A DNA stretch of 64,000 nucleotides from Crocosphaera watsonii WH 8501. Its GTDB lineage: Bacteria > Cyanobacteriota > Cyanobacteriia > Cyanobacteriales > Microcystaceae. The notes under the pieces were generated by a model that worked only from the letters and a program-made list of their open reading frames with translations, was not told where the DNA came from and did no database searches. Positions within the stretch are counted from its first letter, which is position 1. Each line of letters begins with the position of its first letter. Below, in pieces: positions 20,028 through 30,012 of the stretch. The DNA is taken from assembly GCF_000167195.1 (NCBI RefSeq), contig NZ_AADV02000001.1, forward strand, positions 496,001 through 560,000, in the 5' to 3' direction. The position numbers and the translations under genes are program-made.

Positions 20028-21236
20028 CTAAGGAGCTTTTAAGTTTTCAGTTGATTTTTTGCTCCCTTTCTTGATAACATCATGACGAGTTCGTGGGGCT
20101 TTTTTGTAACCTTTAATACGTCCGGAAGAAAAACCTCGACGTTTGGGAAATTTGGCGAAAGTCCCCAAGGTCGTAATTATTCTTGAAAAGTCTCTTTGAA
20201 CTAGACTAGGGGTGATTTTGATGGATTTATTAGTCTTCAAATACTGTTCCCAATCACGGGGTAAAACCACAGCTAATTTTCTGGCAGCCCACAAATTTAC
20301 ATAAGAAAGAAGTGTTAGTTTAAACCAATTTTCTTCATGATGTACATCGGGAGTTAAATAAGATGTCATCAATAATCTTTGTTTACCAAATCGAAAAAGA
20401 TGTTCCATGTCATAACGTTGTCGATAACACTGATAACAATCAACTAAACTTAACTCATCGCGCCGAGAACCAATAACAATAAGCCACATAGGTTTCCAAA
20501 TACTATTTCTTTCTTGATCTCTGACAACAATCTGGAGTAAAGTAAAGGGGTGATTGTTCATTTTATAGTTTTTAGTTCCTCTCATTAACATCTGTTTCCA
20601 TCCCGAAATAGTCACTGTTAATTGACGACCTTTTTTCGTTGTAAAGGGAACATGATGAACTTCATCAGGTTCAGTCCAAGGTTGGTCATCTTTAAGGTCA
20701 AATTTATCCCCATACCAACGGGGATGTCCCGAAGTTTTGGCTTGATTTGGGTCCCGAATAAATTGACGATAAAAAACTCGGTCACTTCTAACTCTTGTAA
20801 TAGTAACTACGTCTTCATGCTTAACTTGTTCCCCAATAAAATCCTTTTGGCTGTAGTCACTATCAGCCACTAAGACAGATAATTTATCAGAAAATAAAGA
20901 ACTTTGCCAGATTTTTTTTAGTTGTTGATTGCCTTGATTTACTCCTTTATGTTTAGAGGGGACTCGCTCTCCTGATAAGGGGACAGCCCAAGGGACTTTT
21001 TCTGTGTCTATTTGGTCAGGTAAAGCGCAGACAACGGAATAACAATGTCCAATATTAATGGGTTTATTTCCCTTAATTGGATTGGGGTAATGAATAAAGG
21101 TTTTATCCGCTAACGTTTCGGCAAACGGTCGTGTACAGGGAGTTGTGTCAATACCAAATAAGTTATAATGTTTTGAAGTGGGAGGAATTGTTCTCGATAC
21201 CGCTGAAAATAAAGTCTCAATTCTCTGTTCATAATT
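20028..21236 (-). pseudogene. Transposase, 5'-truncated at an IS end
   Basis: About 400 codons of a DDE-type transposase resembling the family annotated as NF041680 putative transposases: NLFGIDTTPCTRPFAETLAD, GNKPINIGHCYSV, LVADSDYSQ, and the Glu-bearing RQRYDMEHLFRFGK. The open frame extends to 21284, but its first 16 residues (MVKSGINFGETFSANP) are encoded by the neighbouring IS end, so the natural N-terminus is lost. A fragment that looks like the missing N-terminus of the same family lies at 56538-56705, also against a copy of that IS. Confidence 0.75.
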
Positions 21237-22929
21237 AGGGTTTGCTGAAAAAGTTTCTCCAAAATTTATGCCACTTTTGACCAAGAATTTTCTGACAAAT
21301 CAATAAGTTTTAGTACATAAAAATTGTTTAAAGTATAATCAAAATTAATGAAAGGCGGTTTGATGAGTTCTCCTGTTCTATTATTAGTAAATAAGGACAA
21401 AAAAAGCGACAAAAACTGCCTCAGAAGTTTAGAAAGATTGACAACTAAAAATGTAATAGCAATAGATGTAATGGAGGTTTCAGGAAGTTTTGTCATCACG
21501 AGATTTAGGCTAAATCTTCGTTTAGCTTGTCCAAACTTTCCCTCAATAGCATTACGGAAGCATTCATCGGAGTGGGCTTGTTTCTTTTCTTCTTCACTGA
21601 CATTTTTCGGAGGTCTTCCTAACTTCGGACCACTGATTCTTATCCCTCTTTCCTTACACCAATTTCTGTTTTCCCTAGTTCGATAAATTTTATCTACATG
21701 GACGGATTCGGGATAATAGCCAAACGTTTCTTTATACTTTTCTACTTGTTCTTTTAAATGACAAGATTCATTGAAGTTTTCCCAACTTATTTTGTCTAGA
21801 AACACATAGTTATCTACACAGCTTACTGAGAGTTTAGCTCCAAACTCTATTGGTTTTCCTGCTTTTCCCCTCACTATTGGACGAATATGCGGTTGAGTTA
21901 AACTTACAATTCTTTGAGGAACACTCTGGGTCTTATTCTCCCACATTGACTGTTGTTGTTCATAAACTTTTTTGATAGTCTCTAGACAATTTTTCTGTCT
22001 TTTACTCAGATTTTCCAGGGAAGCCCCAGCTTGAATTAAGTCTTCTATATTTCCTAAATTTTTCTTAAGGTATTTTAACTGTTTCCCGATAGCTTTTCTT
22101 CTTTCTTGATAAGATACTTTTCGTTTTTTAGCTACTTTTAAGTATTCCTTTCTAGCAATTTTTCTAGAAGTTCTCGGCTTTTTTCTCAATTCTACTCTTA
22201 ATGGTTTATAAAGATTATCTATTATTCTTTCTGTCTCAATTCTGGCTTGATTTAATATGCCTAAATCCGTTGGGTATTTGATGTCTGCTGGCGCACAAGT
22301 CGCATCTAAAATTAGTTTACCTTTGTTTTTTATTTTTTCTCCTTTTTATTGGAGACAATCCTTTTTTTTTACTTCTTTATCACTCTTGTCTATTTCTCTT
22401 TTTACTATTTTTTTATTGATTTTGTTTATCAATTCTCCATCAATTCTTTTCCTAAAATGAACTAGCATTGAAGATTCCAGTGGTGGCTCTTGTTGATAAC
22501 AATTTAAACCTATAAAGTATTGTAGATAGGGATTTTCTCTAATCTGTTCTATAGTTTCTCTATCACTTGTTCCTAATTTTTCCTTAATAATTAATGTCCC
22601 TAATGCCATTCTAAATAGTTTGGCTGGCGCACCTTTTTCTGCTGAAAAAAGTTTAGCATATTCTTCCTCAAAATCATCCCAAGGTATCAACTCTGCCATG
22701 ATTACCCAACGATTATTGGGGGACAATTTGCCCTCGAAAGGTAATTCAAATTTTTCTGGGGGCGGTAAAGGTTGCTCCTCTTTTCGATACATTTGTTCTT
22801 GAGCAACAACTGGGAGGTGTTTCTACCAATTATAGCGGTTTGTAGCCGACAAAGCTGATCTTTTTTGCGATCGCGAATATGGGTGTAACCTTTTAAAGAA
22901 TAGGGTTTTGCTTTTATTCAGCAAACCCT
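21237..22929 (-). mobile_element. IS5/IS1182-like insertion sequence, copy 1 (inactive)
   Basis: 1693 bp. The ends match as inverted repeats AGGGTTTGCTGAA and TTCAGCAAACCCT, flanked on both sides by AATT, which may be a 4-bp target duplication. The single transposase gene is broken by a stop codon. It is near-identical to copy 2 at 56706-58398, which has exactly the same length and opposite orientation. It separates a truncated transposase from the end of dnaK, 37 bp away. Confidence 0.88.
21266..22792 (-). pseudogene. IS transposase (DUF772/DDE type) with internal stop, copy 1
   Basis: Aligned with the intact copy at 56843-58369, this gene has the same 1527-bp span but TAA at 22346-22348 (minus strand) where the intact copy has GAA (CLQEKGEK). 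The pieces before and after remain in one frame (148 and 307+ residues). The N-terminal DUF772 part (WDDFEEEYAKLF) and the DDE core (LILDATCAPADIKYPTDLG, ESVHVDKIYRTRENR) are both present. A handful of other substitutions separate the copies. Confidence 0.88.
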
Positions 22930-22965
22930 AATTAAGATGCTCCTCAAAACTATACTCAATAATAA

Positions 22966-24885
22966 TTATTTAGGATCAGACTCAGAAAATTCTGCGTCAA
23001 TGACATCATCGCCACCGCTAGAAGTTCCGCCACCAGGAGGGGTTCCAGCATCAGCACCAGGGGCCTCACCAGGCGCACCACCAGCTTGTTGATAAACGCT
23101 GCTACCAATGCTGTAAAGCAGTTGTTGTAACTCTTCGGTTAAAGACTTGATTTTATCATCATCGTCTTGGGCGATCGCATCTTTGAGGTCTTTGATCAAC
23201 CCTTCAGCTTTAGTTTTGTCTGCTTCAGGAATTTTATCCCCTAACTCACTCAGTTGTTTATCAGCTTGATAAACTAAAGAGTCAGCTTGGTTCTTACGGT
23301 CAATTTTTTCCCGACGTTCCTTATCTTCATTAGCATTAGCTTCCGCTTCTTTAACCATGCGATCGACTTCGTTATCCGGTAAGGTAGAAGCCCCGGTAAT
23401 ACTAATGGACTGTTCTTTACCGGTGCCTTTATCCTTGGCAGTCACATTGAGGATACCATTAGCATCGATATCAAAGGTAACTTCGATTTGAGGAACGCCA
23501 CGAGGTGCAGCAGGAATACCATCTAAGCGGAATAAACCTAAGTCTTTGTTATCATTGGCCATTTCCCTTTCCCCTTGCAGAACATGAATTTCTACATTAC
23601 TTTGGCCATCAACCGCAGTGGAGAATACCTCGGATTTTTTGGTGGGAATGGTGGTGTTACGGGGAATAATTTTGGTCATGACACCGCCCAAGGTTTCTAC
23701 ACCCAAGGAGAGAGGTGTTACATCCAACAGAAGGATATCTTTGACTTCCCCGGCTAATACACCCCCTTGAATGGCTGCACCCATAGCCACCACTTCATCG
23801 GGGTTAACCCCTTTGTTGGGTTCTTTGTTGAGGATTTTTTGGACTAACTCTTGTACCGCAGGAATACGGGTGGAACCCCCAACCAGTACCACTTCATCGA
23901 TGTCGCTATTGCTGAGTTTAGCATCCTTCATAGATTTTTCTACGGGGATGCGACTGCGATCGATGAGATCGGAACAGAGTTCTTCAAATTGCGCCCGTGT
24001 TAAAGTAGTGTCGAGGTGTTTGGGACCTTCTTGGGTAGCGGTGATGAAGGGCAGGTTAATTTCGCTTTGGGTGACGCTAGAGAGTTCAATTTTGGCTTTC
24101 TCGGCTGCTTCGGTCAACCGTTGTAAAGCTTGTTTATCTTTGCGTAGATCAATCCCTTCATTTTTTTGGAATTCTCCGGCGAGAAAGTCGACAATTTTTT
24201 TATCAAAGTCGTCCCCTCCTAAGTGGGTGTCTCCAGAAGTAGCTAATACTTCAAATACACCGTCCCCTACTTCGAGAATGGATACGTCGAAGGTTCCACC
24301 CCCTAAGTCAAAGACGAGGATGGTTTCGTTACTCTTTTTATCTAACCCGTAGGCCAAAGAAGCGGCGGTGGGTTCGTTGATAATCCGTTTTACTTCAATT
24401 CCGGCAATTTTTCCCGCGTCTTTGGTAGCTTGACGCTGAGAGTCGTTAAAATAAGCAGGAACGGTAATTACTGCTTCGGTAACGGTTTCACCGAGGTATT
24501 TACTGGCATCTTCGACTAATTTACGGAGAACCTGTGCCGAGATTTCTTCGGGGGCAAATTGTTTGCTTTGGGCCGGACAATCTAGTTTAACGTTGGCGTT
24601 GCTATCTCGTAAGACTTTATATGATACTTCTGTAGCTTCGTTGGTCACTTCTTCGTGTTTACGACCAATAAAGCGTTTCACTGAATAAAAAGTGTTATCG
24701 GGGTTCATTACCCCTTGACGCTTAGCGATCTGTCCCACTAAGCGATCGCCGTTTTTGGCATAAGCGACTACAGAGGGGGTGGTTCTAAACCCTTCTGCGT
24801 TGGCGATAACGGTGGGTTTTCCCCCTTCCATTACCGCTACACAAGAGTTAGTGGTTCCTAAATCAATACCGACAACTTTTCCCAT
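22966..24885 (-). CDS. dnaK: Molecular chaperone DnaK (Hsp70)
   Basis: 639 aa. The ATPase domain has [28 protein letters not shown] and [11 protein letters not shown]; the substrate domain follows [14 protein letters not shown]; the tail is Gly-rich and ends [14 protein letters not shown]. It folds proteins in the cytosol with DnaJ and GrpE, neither of which is adjacent. I see no CIRCE element upstream (24886-25060). Cyanobacteria have several dnaK genes; length and tail suggest the main (DnaK2-like) one. An IS copy sits 37 bp after the stop. Confidence 0.97.
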   Translation of the reverse strand: MGKVVGIDLGTTNSCVAVMEGGKPTVIANAEGFRTTPSVVAYAKNGDRLVGQIAKRQGVMNPDNTFYSVKRFIGRKHEEVTNEATEVSYKVLRDSNANVKLDCPAQSKQFAPEEISAQVLRKLVEDASKYLGETVTEAVITVPAYFNDSQRQATKDAGKIAGIEVKRIINEPTAASLAYGLDKKSNETILVFDLGGGTFDVSILEVGDGVFEVLATSGDTHLGGDDFDKKIVDFLAGEFQKNEGIDLRKDKQALQRLTEAAEKAKIELSSVTQSEINLPFITATQEGPKHLDTTLTRAQFEELCSDLIDRSRIPVEKSMKDAKLSNSDIDEVVLVGGSTRIPAVQELVQKILNKEPNKGVNPDEVVAMGAAIQGGVLAGEVKDILLLDVTPLSLGVETLGGVMTKIIPRNTTIPTKKSEVFSTAVDGQSNVEIHVLQGEREMANDNKDLGLFRLDGIPAAPRGVPQIEVTFDIDANGILNVTAKDKGTGKEQSISITGASTLPDNEVDRMVKEAEANANEDKERREKIDRKNQADSLVYQADKQLSELGDKIPEADKTKAEGLIKDLKDAIAQDDDDKIKSLTEELQQLLYSIGSSVYQQAGGAPGEAPGADAGTPPGGGTSSGGDDVIDAEFSESDPK

Positions 24886-25060
24886 ATCCTAGACTCCGTA
24901 ATTACTATATGACTTACTCAATGCTGTTAATCAGCCTAAGTATTAATAATGGGTTTTCTTGAGTATTTATGACTCATATCTATGGTGACTGGATCGGGGT
25001 TCTCTAGGGTAGTGTAGTTTTCCGAACCTAGAAATGACGGTTTGAGGGATCACTGAGTTC

Positions 25061-25897
25061 TTAGATTTCTCCTTTTTCTAATTGTTTGATGGTATTTAAA
25101 AATTTTTCGGCATGATCTGTGTTACCTTGTTGCCTAAATAATTGTGCTGCTTTTCTGAGATCGGCGATCGCTTTTTCTTTTTCTTCTAGTTTAAATCGAG
25201 TTACTCCTCGGTTATGATAAGCATCAGCAAAATTGGTATTAAATTGAATGGCTTTACTGTAATCTTCCACTGCTTGTAAGGATTTGCCTAAACGATTATA
25301 AGCTAAAGCACGATTGTAATAAGCTTTGGGGTTATTGGGGCTAATAATTATGGCTTGGTTATAGTCCAAAATAGCTGCTTCGTGCATTTCTAAATCATCT
25401 TTTGCATTGCCCCGATAAATATAAAAGTCTCCATATTTAGATTCTAATTCAATGGCTTTTGAACAATCGGTAATGGCTTGTTCATGATTTTTTAGTTGAT
25501 AATAAGCATAACATCGGTTTCCATAGGCATAGGCAAAATCGGATTTTAATTCTATGGCTTGATCGTAGTCCTCAATGGACTCTTCAAATTTCTCTAAAAC
25601 TAGGTAAGAATAACCCCGATTATAATAAGCGTCTGCATCAGTTGGGTCGAGTTTAATGGACTCACTAAAGGCTGCGATCGCTCCTTGATAGTTCCTGGCT
25701 TCTATTTCATCAACCCCTTTATTATACCAATCTATAGCTGTCAAGGATGGGGTTTCTTCTGGTTCTTCTAAAACATTTTCTTGGGGGGTTTCTGGGTTGT
25801 CTTGAGCAAAACTCTCTGCAAGATTTAAAGCGATATTTCCAAAAGAAAAACAACCACCAATGAGCAAGGTAATATATATTTTTTTGAGTTTAATCAT
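25061..25897 (-). CDS. Exported TPR-repeat protein
   Basis: From ATG 25897 the protein begins MIKLKKIYITLLIGGCFSFG, a clear signal peptide; an upstream in-frame GTG at 25945 would add 16 residues and bury it, so I prefer 25897. After an acidic linker come six to seven TPR units (DWYNKGVDEIEARNYQGAIA, AYYNRGYSYLVLEKFEESIE and so on). Likely a periplasmic or outer-surface scaffold; no partner is evident. It follows comF on the same strand. Confidence 0.85.
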   Translation of the reverse strand: MIKLKKIYITLLIGGCFSFGNIALNLAESFAQDNPETPQENVLEEPEETPSLTAIDWYNKGVDEIEARNYQGAIAAFSESIKLDPTDADAYYNRGYSYLVLEKFEESIEDYDQAIELKSDFAYAYGNRCYAYYQLKNHEQAITDCSKAIELESKYGDFYIYRGNAKDDLEMHEAAILDYNQAIIISPNNPKAYYNRALAYNRLGKSLQAVEDYSKAIQFNTNFADAYHNRGVTRFKLEEKEKAIADLRKAAQLFRQQGNTDHAEKFLNTIKQLEKGEI

Positions 25898-25959
25898 GGT
25901 TTTAAAATTAGGCAAAATAATCAATATTTTGTTATTAGTCTTCACCGTAATCTGCCTTA

Positions 25960-26625
25960 TTATAAATGACGAGGACTAGAAACGGCAACCACCCCTAACA
26001 CTTTAATACCATTATCCCGTAAAATTTTAGCAGCTTCTTTAAACGTTGTTCCTGTGGTATAAATATCATCAACTAATAAAACTGGTCTGGATAAGGAATG
26101 TTTTTCTAGGGTTTTTCCTAGTTTAAATGCTCCTTTAATATTGTTTCCTTTTTCTTGAAAAGTCAAACTAAACATAGCTTTGGTTTGACGTATTCTTATT
26201 AAACCTTTTGGGTTTAAAGGATATTTTGTACCTTGACAAAATCCCCTTGCTATGATCTCTGCTTGATTAAATCCTCTTATTTTTTCCTTTGCTTTGTGGA
26301 GAGGAATTGGAATAATTAAAGGTTTTATTTTACTATTAATTAAATAATTTTTTCCCCAACTTTCTGCTAACCAAAACCCTAAAAGTTCTCCAATTTGAGG
26401 ACTTTTATCGTATTTTAAGGCTGCGATCGCCTGTTTTAATTTACCGTCGTATTCTCCCCAAACAAATAAGGGTAAGTCCCCTTGCGAAGATTTTTTAGGA
26501 TCTTTTAGTTGGTGACTTTTAAGTTGTTTCTGACAATATTTACAAATTTCTTCCGTGGTTGCTCTTTCACACAAAGGACAATTTGGCTGGAGAAAAATTG
26601 AGAGAATATTTTTTAACATAATCAA
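25960..26625 (-). CDS. comF: ComF family phosphoribosyltransferase-like protein
   Basis: 221 aa. The N-terminus has a four-Cys zinc ribbon (CPLCERATTEEICKYC) and the C-terminus a PRPP-binding loop VLLVDDIYTTGTTFKEAAKI, with the usual PIPLHKAKEKIRGFNQAE between. ComF is needed for DNA uptake in naturally competent bacteria, including some cyanobacteria, and is otherwise of uncertain biochemistry. It stands alone, without other com genes. Confidence 0.9.
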   Translation of the reverse strand: MIMLKNILSIFLQPNCPLCERATTEEICKYCQKQLKSHQLKDPKKSSQGDLPLFVWGEYDGKLKQAIAALKYDKSPQIGELLGFWLAESWGKNYLINSKIKPLIIPIPLHKAKEKIRGFNQAEIIARGFCQGTKYPLNPKGLIRIRQTKAMFSLTFQEKGNNIKGAFKLGKTLEKHSLSRPVLLVDDIYTTGTTFKEAAKILRDNGIKVLGVVAVSSPRHL

Positions 26626-26697
26626 TTGCTCCAGTTATCAGTTACCAGTGATCAGTGAGCAGTTTTCTTGACAATTTACCGATCACTGTTAACTATC

Positions 26698-26949
26698 TTA
26701 ACTATTAACAGGAACTTCAGGATAGAAGCCTAATTCTTTTGATAATTGACGGGCGACGTGGATTAAGAATTTTGCTCCATCGGGGTTATTTTCGTGGGCC
26801 ATCATAGTAGAAACTTGGACTAAAGATTCTATAAAACCCTGATCCAATAATTCACTATTGGAGGTTAATACGTTGGGTTCTTCTCCATTGGGACAACGCA
26901 TTAATTGATCGATCAAATTAAAATACTGTTCTCGACGAGATTCTGTCAT
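26698..26949 (-). CDS. Stand-alone CPxGEE-domain small protein
   Basis: 83 aa: YFNLIDQLMRCPNGEEPNVL, NSELLDQGFIESL, then FLIHVARQLSKELG. This is a stand-alone version of the N-terminal domain of the TPR genes at 18558 and 19663 (shared CPxGEE, N-x-ELL/L-xxxF and AR-x-L). A good AAGGAGAC ribosome binding site precedes the ATG. Function unknown; being all helix it may be a protein-interaction module. Confidence 0.75.
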   Translation of the reverse strand: MTESRREQYFNLIDQLMRCPNGEEPNVLTSNSELLDQGFIESLVQVSTMMAHENNPDGAKFLIHVARQLSKELGFYPEVPVNS

Positions 26950-27125
26950 GATGTCTCCTTAAAATATGAGAGATAAGAGTGATGATGTAATGTGTGCCTT
27001 CATTCTAGCGGTAAGTTTTCGGTTTCTTGGATAATTCTTAAGCTTTTTTTCGCAATTTTCAGGGCAATTTGTCCCCTATTGATTTAGGATTTAGAATATT
27101 GGGAGATAATCAGCAAATGCTTTAC

Positions 27126-27265
27126 TATAGCAATCAGTTATCAGTTGTGAGAATTAATGTTGAAACTGATCCCCTCTAACCCCCAAACCCCATCGTTAAC
27201 GACGGGGTCTTAAGGGGGGTTAGGGGGGATCTCGATAATCTCATGAACCATTACTGATTGCTATA
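27126..27265. repeat. MITE-like element, copy A
   Basis: 140 bp bounded by TATAGCAATCAGT and, on the other strand, the same TATAGCAATCAGT, with an inner dyad of GATCCCC...CTAACCCCC and GGGGTTAGGGGGGATC. A 122-bp relative (copy B) is at 28961-29082. Ends start with TA, as for elements moved by Tc1/mariner or IS630-type transposases. It occupies the middle of the 552-bp gap between 26950 and 27501; the remainder is AT-rich upstream sequence of the sod gene with no other feature I can see. Confidence 0.7.
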
Positions 27266-27501
27266 TCTGCAAGTCTATAGGAAATGTCTTCTTAGTATTC
27301 CCAAATTAAGAAAAATAATTACCATTATTAATTAACTAATTAAATAGGTAAAGTTTTCTAAATAGATTTAACCAGTTTGGCAACTAATCTATTCACTACT
27401 TAGTTATAATCTCTGTTGACCAATGTTAATATTTTTATTAAATTAGTAATTAAAATAGGTAATATTTTCTCAAATTAACAATAATTTTAAAGAGGTTTTG
27501 T

Positions 27502-28266
27502 ATGAAAATTTCCAATCGGGCTAATTTCTTATTTTTCGGGATTGTTCTTCTAATTTGCTGTCTCTGGGGTAACTTAAATAACGCCCCCATTTACTCAGCA
27601 GTTCCATCTTATACTACTAGAGTTAGTCAAATAGCCCAAACTAGCAATGGTGATTTTGTTCAAGCTCCTTTACCTTATGATTACAATGCTTTAGAGCCTT
27701 TTATAGACGCTAAAACTATGGAAATTCACTATACTGGGCATCATGGAGGCTATCTCAAAAAGTTTAAGAAAACCCTGGAAAAACACCCAGAATTAAAGGG
27801 AAAAACCCTTGAGCAAATACTAGGAAATATTGACAACATTCCCTCAGATATTCGTACTTCAATTCGTAATAACGGTGGTGGTCATTACAATCATACTGTA
27901 TTCTGGGCGATTATGACTCCTAATGGTGGTGGTGAACCCAATGGTGAGTTTGCTACAGCTATTAATAATTCTTTTGGTAGTTTTGAAGAGTTTAAGGCGC
28001 AATTTAAGGCTGAATCTTTTAAACGTTTTGGTAGTGGTTGGGTTTGGTTAGTTAGAGATAAAAATGGTCGTCTAGAAATTACCAGTTCACCAGGACAAGA
28101 TAACCCTATCATGGAAGGAAAATATCCCATTTTAGGTACTGATGTTTGGGAACACGCTTATTATCTCAATTATAAAAATTCTCGAGGAAGCTATGTCGAT
28201 GCTTGGTGGAATACCATCAATTGGGATGAGGTAAACGCGCGATTTAAAGAATCACAAACCGTTTAA
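27502..28266 (+). CDS. sodA: Superoxide dismutase (Mn/Fe family), exported
   Basis: 254 aa. Residues 1-32 are a signal peptide or membrane anchor (ANFLFFGIVLLICCLWG); a linker leads to LPYDYNALEPFIDAKTMEIH. Metal ligands are in MEIHYTGHHGGYL, NGGGHYNHTVFW, and DVWEHAYYLNY. GGHYNH and nearby residues favour Mn over Fe, though GQDNP is not a textbook Mn signature. The export signal puts it in the thylakoid lumen/periplasm or anchored to membrane. AAAGAGG precedes the ATG. A perfect palindromic terminator follows. Confidence 0.93.
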   Translation: MKISNRANFLFFGIVLLICCLWGNLNNAPIYSAVPSYTTRVSQIAQTSNGDFVQAPLPYDYNALEPFIDAKTMEIHYTGHHGGYLKKFKKTLEKHPELKGKTLEQILGNIDNIPSDIRTSIRNNGGGHYNHTVFWAIMTPNGGGEPNGEFATAINNSFGSFEEFKAQFKAESFKRFGSGWVWLVRDKNGRLEITSSPGQDNPIMEGKYPILGTDVWEHAYYLNYKNSRGSYVDAWWNTINWDEVNARFKESQTV

Positions 28267-28318
28267 TTTTGAACAGCTTATAGGATTTTCATCAATTTAG
28301 ACTATAGATGTTTATATT

Positions 28319-28351
28319 GTAGGGGTTAACGGCCGTTAACCCCTACTTTTT
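28319..28351 (+). terminator. Terminator after the sod gene
   Basis: A perfect 28-bp palindrome (GTAGGGGTTAACGG and its complement) is directly followed by TTTTT. It lies between the sod gene and a convergent minus-strand gene and can act on sod. Confidence 0.85.
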
Positions 28352-28365
28352 GAAATTTATATTAT

Positions 28366-28860
28366 TTAATAATCATCATCATCGGGGTCTTTTGTTAATA
28401 CTTCAAACACAGTTGTAGCACAAGATTCTCTTTTTTCATCAATAGTTTTTACTTGTTCTGTAATAAATTTTGCTTGTTCAATTTGACCCATTTTTGCTAA
28501 GATATAACCTTGACAGGCATAAGCATTGATATAAAGTCTGATATTTGCTTCTTTTTGACGCTCCTTTAAAATGGGCTGTAGTTGCTCCCATTTTAAAGGT
28601 AAATTTTCTTTTTTTTCGATGAGTCTTAAGACTTCTCTAGCAATTTTTAGAGCAATTTCTGTCTTATTTTTATAGAAAAAGAAACGATAAGCTCCCACCA
28701 AAACGTCCATATTATTCCCTGCTTTTTCCAAAGCTTGGTTAATATATTGTTCAGCTAAACTGCTATTTTCCCAGTTATCTGTTGCTAATATTAATAGTTC
28801 TTTTACTTCTTCTGACGCATCGTACCAAGAAAGTTGATTCATAATGTTAAGCTGTATCAT
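28366..28860 (-). CDS. Conserved helical (TPR/SEL-like) protein of unknown function
   Basis: 164 aa, probably from the Met at residue 7 (MNQLSWYDASEEVKELL, ATG at 28842). The sequence is helical with TPR-like pairs (AEQYINQALEKAGNNMDVLVG; AYACQGYILAKMGQIEQAKF) and ends in a string of Asp. No enzymatic motif seen. It converges with sod and shares the terminator region. Confidence 0.65.
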   Translation of the reverse strand: MIQLNIMNQLSWYDASEEVKELLILATDNWENSSLAEQYINQALEKAGNNMDVLVGAYRFFFYKNKTEIALKIAREVLRLIEKKENLPLKWEQLQPILKERQKEANIRLYINAYACQGYILAKMGQIEQAKFITEQVKTIDEKRESCATTVFEVLTKDPDDDDY

Positions 28861-28960
28861 TTATAGCGAGTCTAAATAATTGATGAACAGTAACACAGGT
28901 ATCCTGCATATTACAAGCTAGAAGCTTGTGCTACATTTTTTACTATTTATTTAGACTAAC

Positions 28961-29082
28961 TATAGCAATCAGTTATCAGTTGTGAGAATTAAGTGAATTC
29001 TGATCCCCCCTAACCCCCCTTTGTAAGGGGGGAACTAAAGGGGGGATCTCCAAGTTCTCATGAATCATTCCTGATTGTTATA
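28961..29082. repeat. MITE-like element, copy B
   Basis: Same ends as copy A at 27126 (TATAGCAATCAGTTATCAGT at the left, CATTCCTGATTGTTATA at the right) and the same G/C-rich inner dyad, with a shorter centre. The first 30 bases are almost identical to copy A. It fills most of the gap between 28861 and the end of the toxin relic at 29152. Confidence 0.7.
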
Positions 29083-29151
29083 TATATATTATCTTCTAAG
29101 ATCGCAGAATTCCATCAAATTTTAAAGAGAATTAAAGTATTAAAGAGCGCA

Positions 29152-29547
29152 CTAGATCCAGTTCTCTATTTTTAGGTCGGGAATTCTTTCAAATTATCGA
29201 GTATTATTAGTAACTAAGATATAATCTTGACTTTGACAATGTGCTGCAATCAACATATCCATGTTACCAATAGGAGTCCCTTTTGCTTCTAAATAATTAC
29301 GAATTTTACTGTAGCATTGTACTGCTGTTTCTTGCCATGGTAAAACTTGCAAGCGTGAGATAAAATCATCTAAAATCTCTTGATTCTTACTTTTAGCATT
29401 AGATTTATCCACACCATATTGTAATTCAGCTACAGTCATCACAGAAATATATACATCTTCGGAAGCAACCGCTTGAAAAGGAGTTAATACAGTGGATGGA
29501 CGCTTTTTAATGATATAGATACAAATGTTAGTATCTAACATATACAT
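29152..29547 (-). pseudogene. vapC: VapC-like PIN-domain toxin with premature stop
   Basis: PIN-domain RNase with the acidic residues in YMLDTNICIY, MTVAELQYG and GNMDMLIAAH. The frame stops at TAA 29194-29196 after VTNNTR, giving 117 residues. Read through, the same frame continues FERIPDLKIENWI and stops at 29152, the usual VapC ending (NNxREFxRxPxLxxENW). One GAA to TAA change therefore removed the last 14 residues. The protein keeps the main acidic residues but loses its last strand, so activity is doubtful. The start directly follows the antitoxin stop (zero spacing). Confidence 0.85.
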
Positions 29548-29859
29548 TTAGAATAAATCCTCTCTAGTTTGAAGAGGTAAATCAATTCTTTGTTCCATAA
29601 AATCTTCTGAGGGTAAAGGGGTTTTTTCAAAAAAATCTTCCCAGGTAGTAGGTTTAGGAGATGGGATAACTTTTCTATCTTTCCACATCCCCACAAAGGG
29701 CTGATTTTCTAGAGAAAAAGAAGCAGAAGATGAGACGGTTAACTCTTGTTTTTCTACTTCATTAAGAATTATTTTAGCAATTCTTTCTTGTTCAGACTCG
29801 GGTAACTGCTCAAGTTTTGTCATCACTTTATTAAGAGCTTCAATCATATTTATCTCCAT
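29548..29859 (-). CDS. Antitoxin-like protein paired with the VapC gene
   Basis: 103 aa: MIEALNKVMTKLEQLPESEQERIAKIILNEV is typical of small helical antitoxins found before PIN toxins in cyanobacteria; the start may be the Met at residue 5. A less conserved, Pro-rich C-terminal half (PFVGMWKD, TWEDFFEK) could be the toxin-wrapping tail. It ends immediately before the toxin ATG, so the pair is one operon. Toxin neutralisation is inferred from context. Confidence 0.8.
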   Translation of the reverse strand: MEINMIEALNKVMTKLEQLPESEQERIAKIILNEVEKQELTVSSSASFSLENQPFVGMWKDRKVIPSPKPTTWEDFFEKTPLPSEDFMEQRIDLPLQTREDLF

Positions 29860-30012
29860 TCAATTTAACTTCCCAGTATCTGGAATAACAGAAATTAAAA
29901 CAAAATTTCCCATTTTCTTCTAGATTAAAATAGAATTAAAGTAATTAAATAATTCATAATATTGTTGGGTTGAGTACCGAGCCCAACCTACAATGTCGAT
30001 GCACTGCTACGG

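Noticed and set aside
21237-21284. MVKSGINFGETFSANP as the natural N-terminus of the transposase at 20028
   Set aside because: These codons are the end of the adjacent IS, identical to the right end of the other IS copy before an unrelated gene.
23771-24352. 193-codon plus-strand open frame inside dnaK
   Set aside because: Antisense shadow of dnaK; Ser/Pro/Arg-rich composition typical of such shadows.
24886-25060. CIRCE-type heat-shock operator upstream of dnaK
   Set aside because: No TTAGCACTC/GAGTGCTAA dyad is visible.
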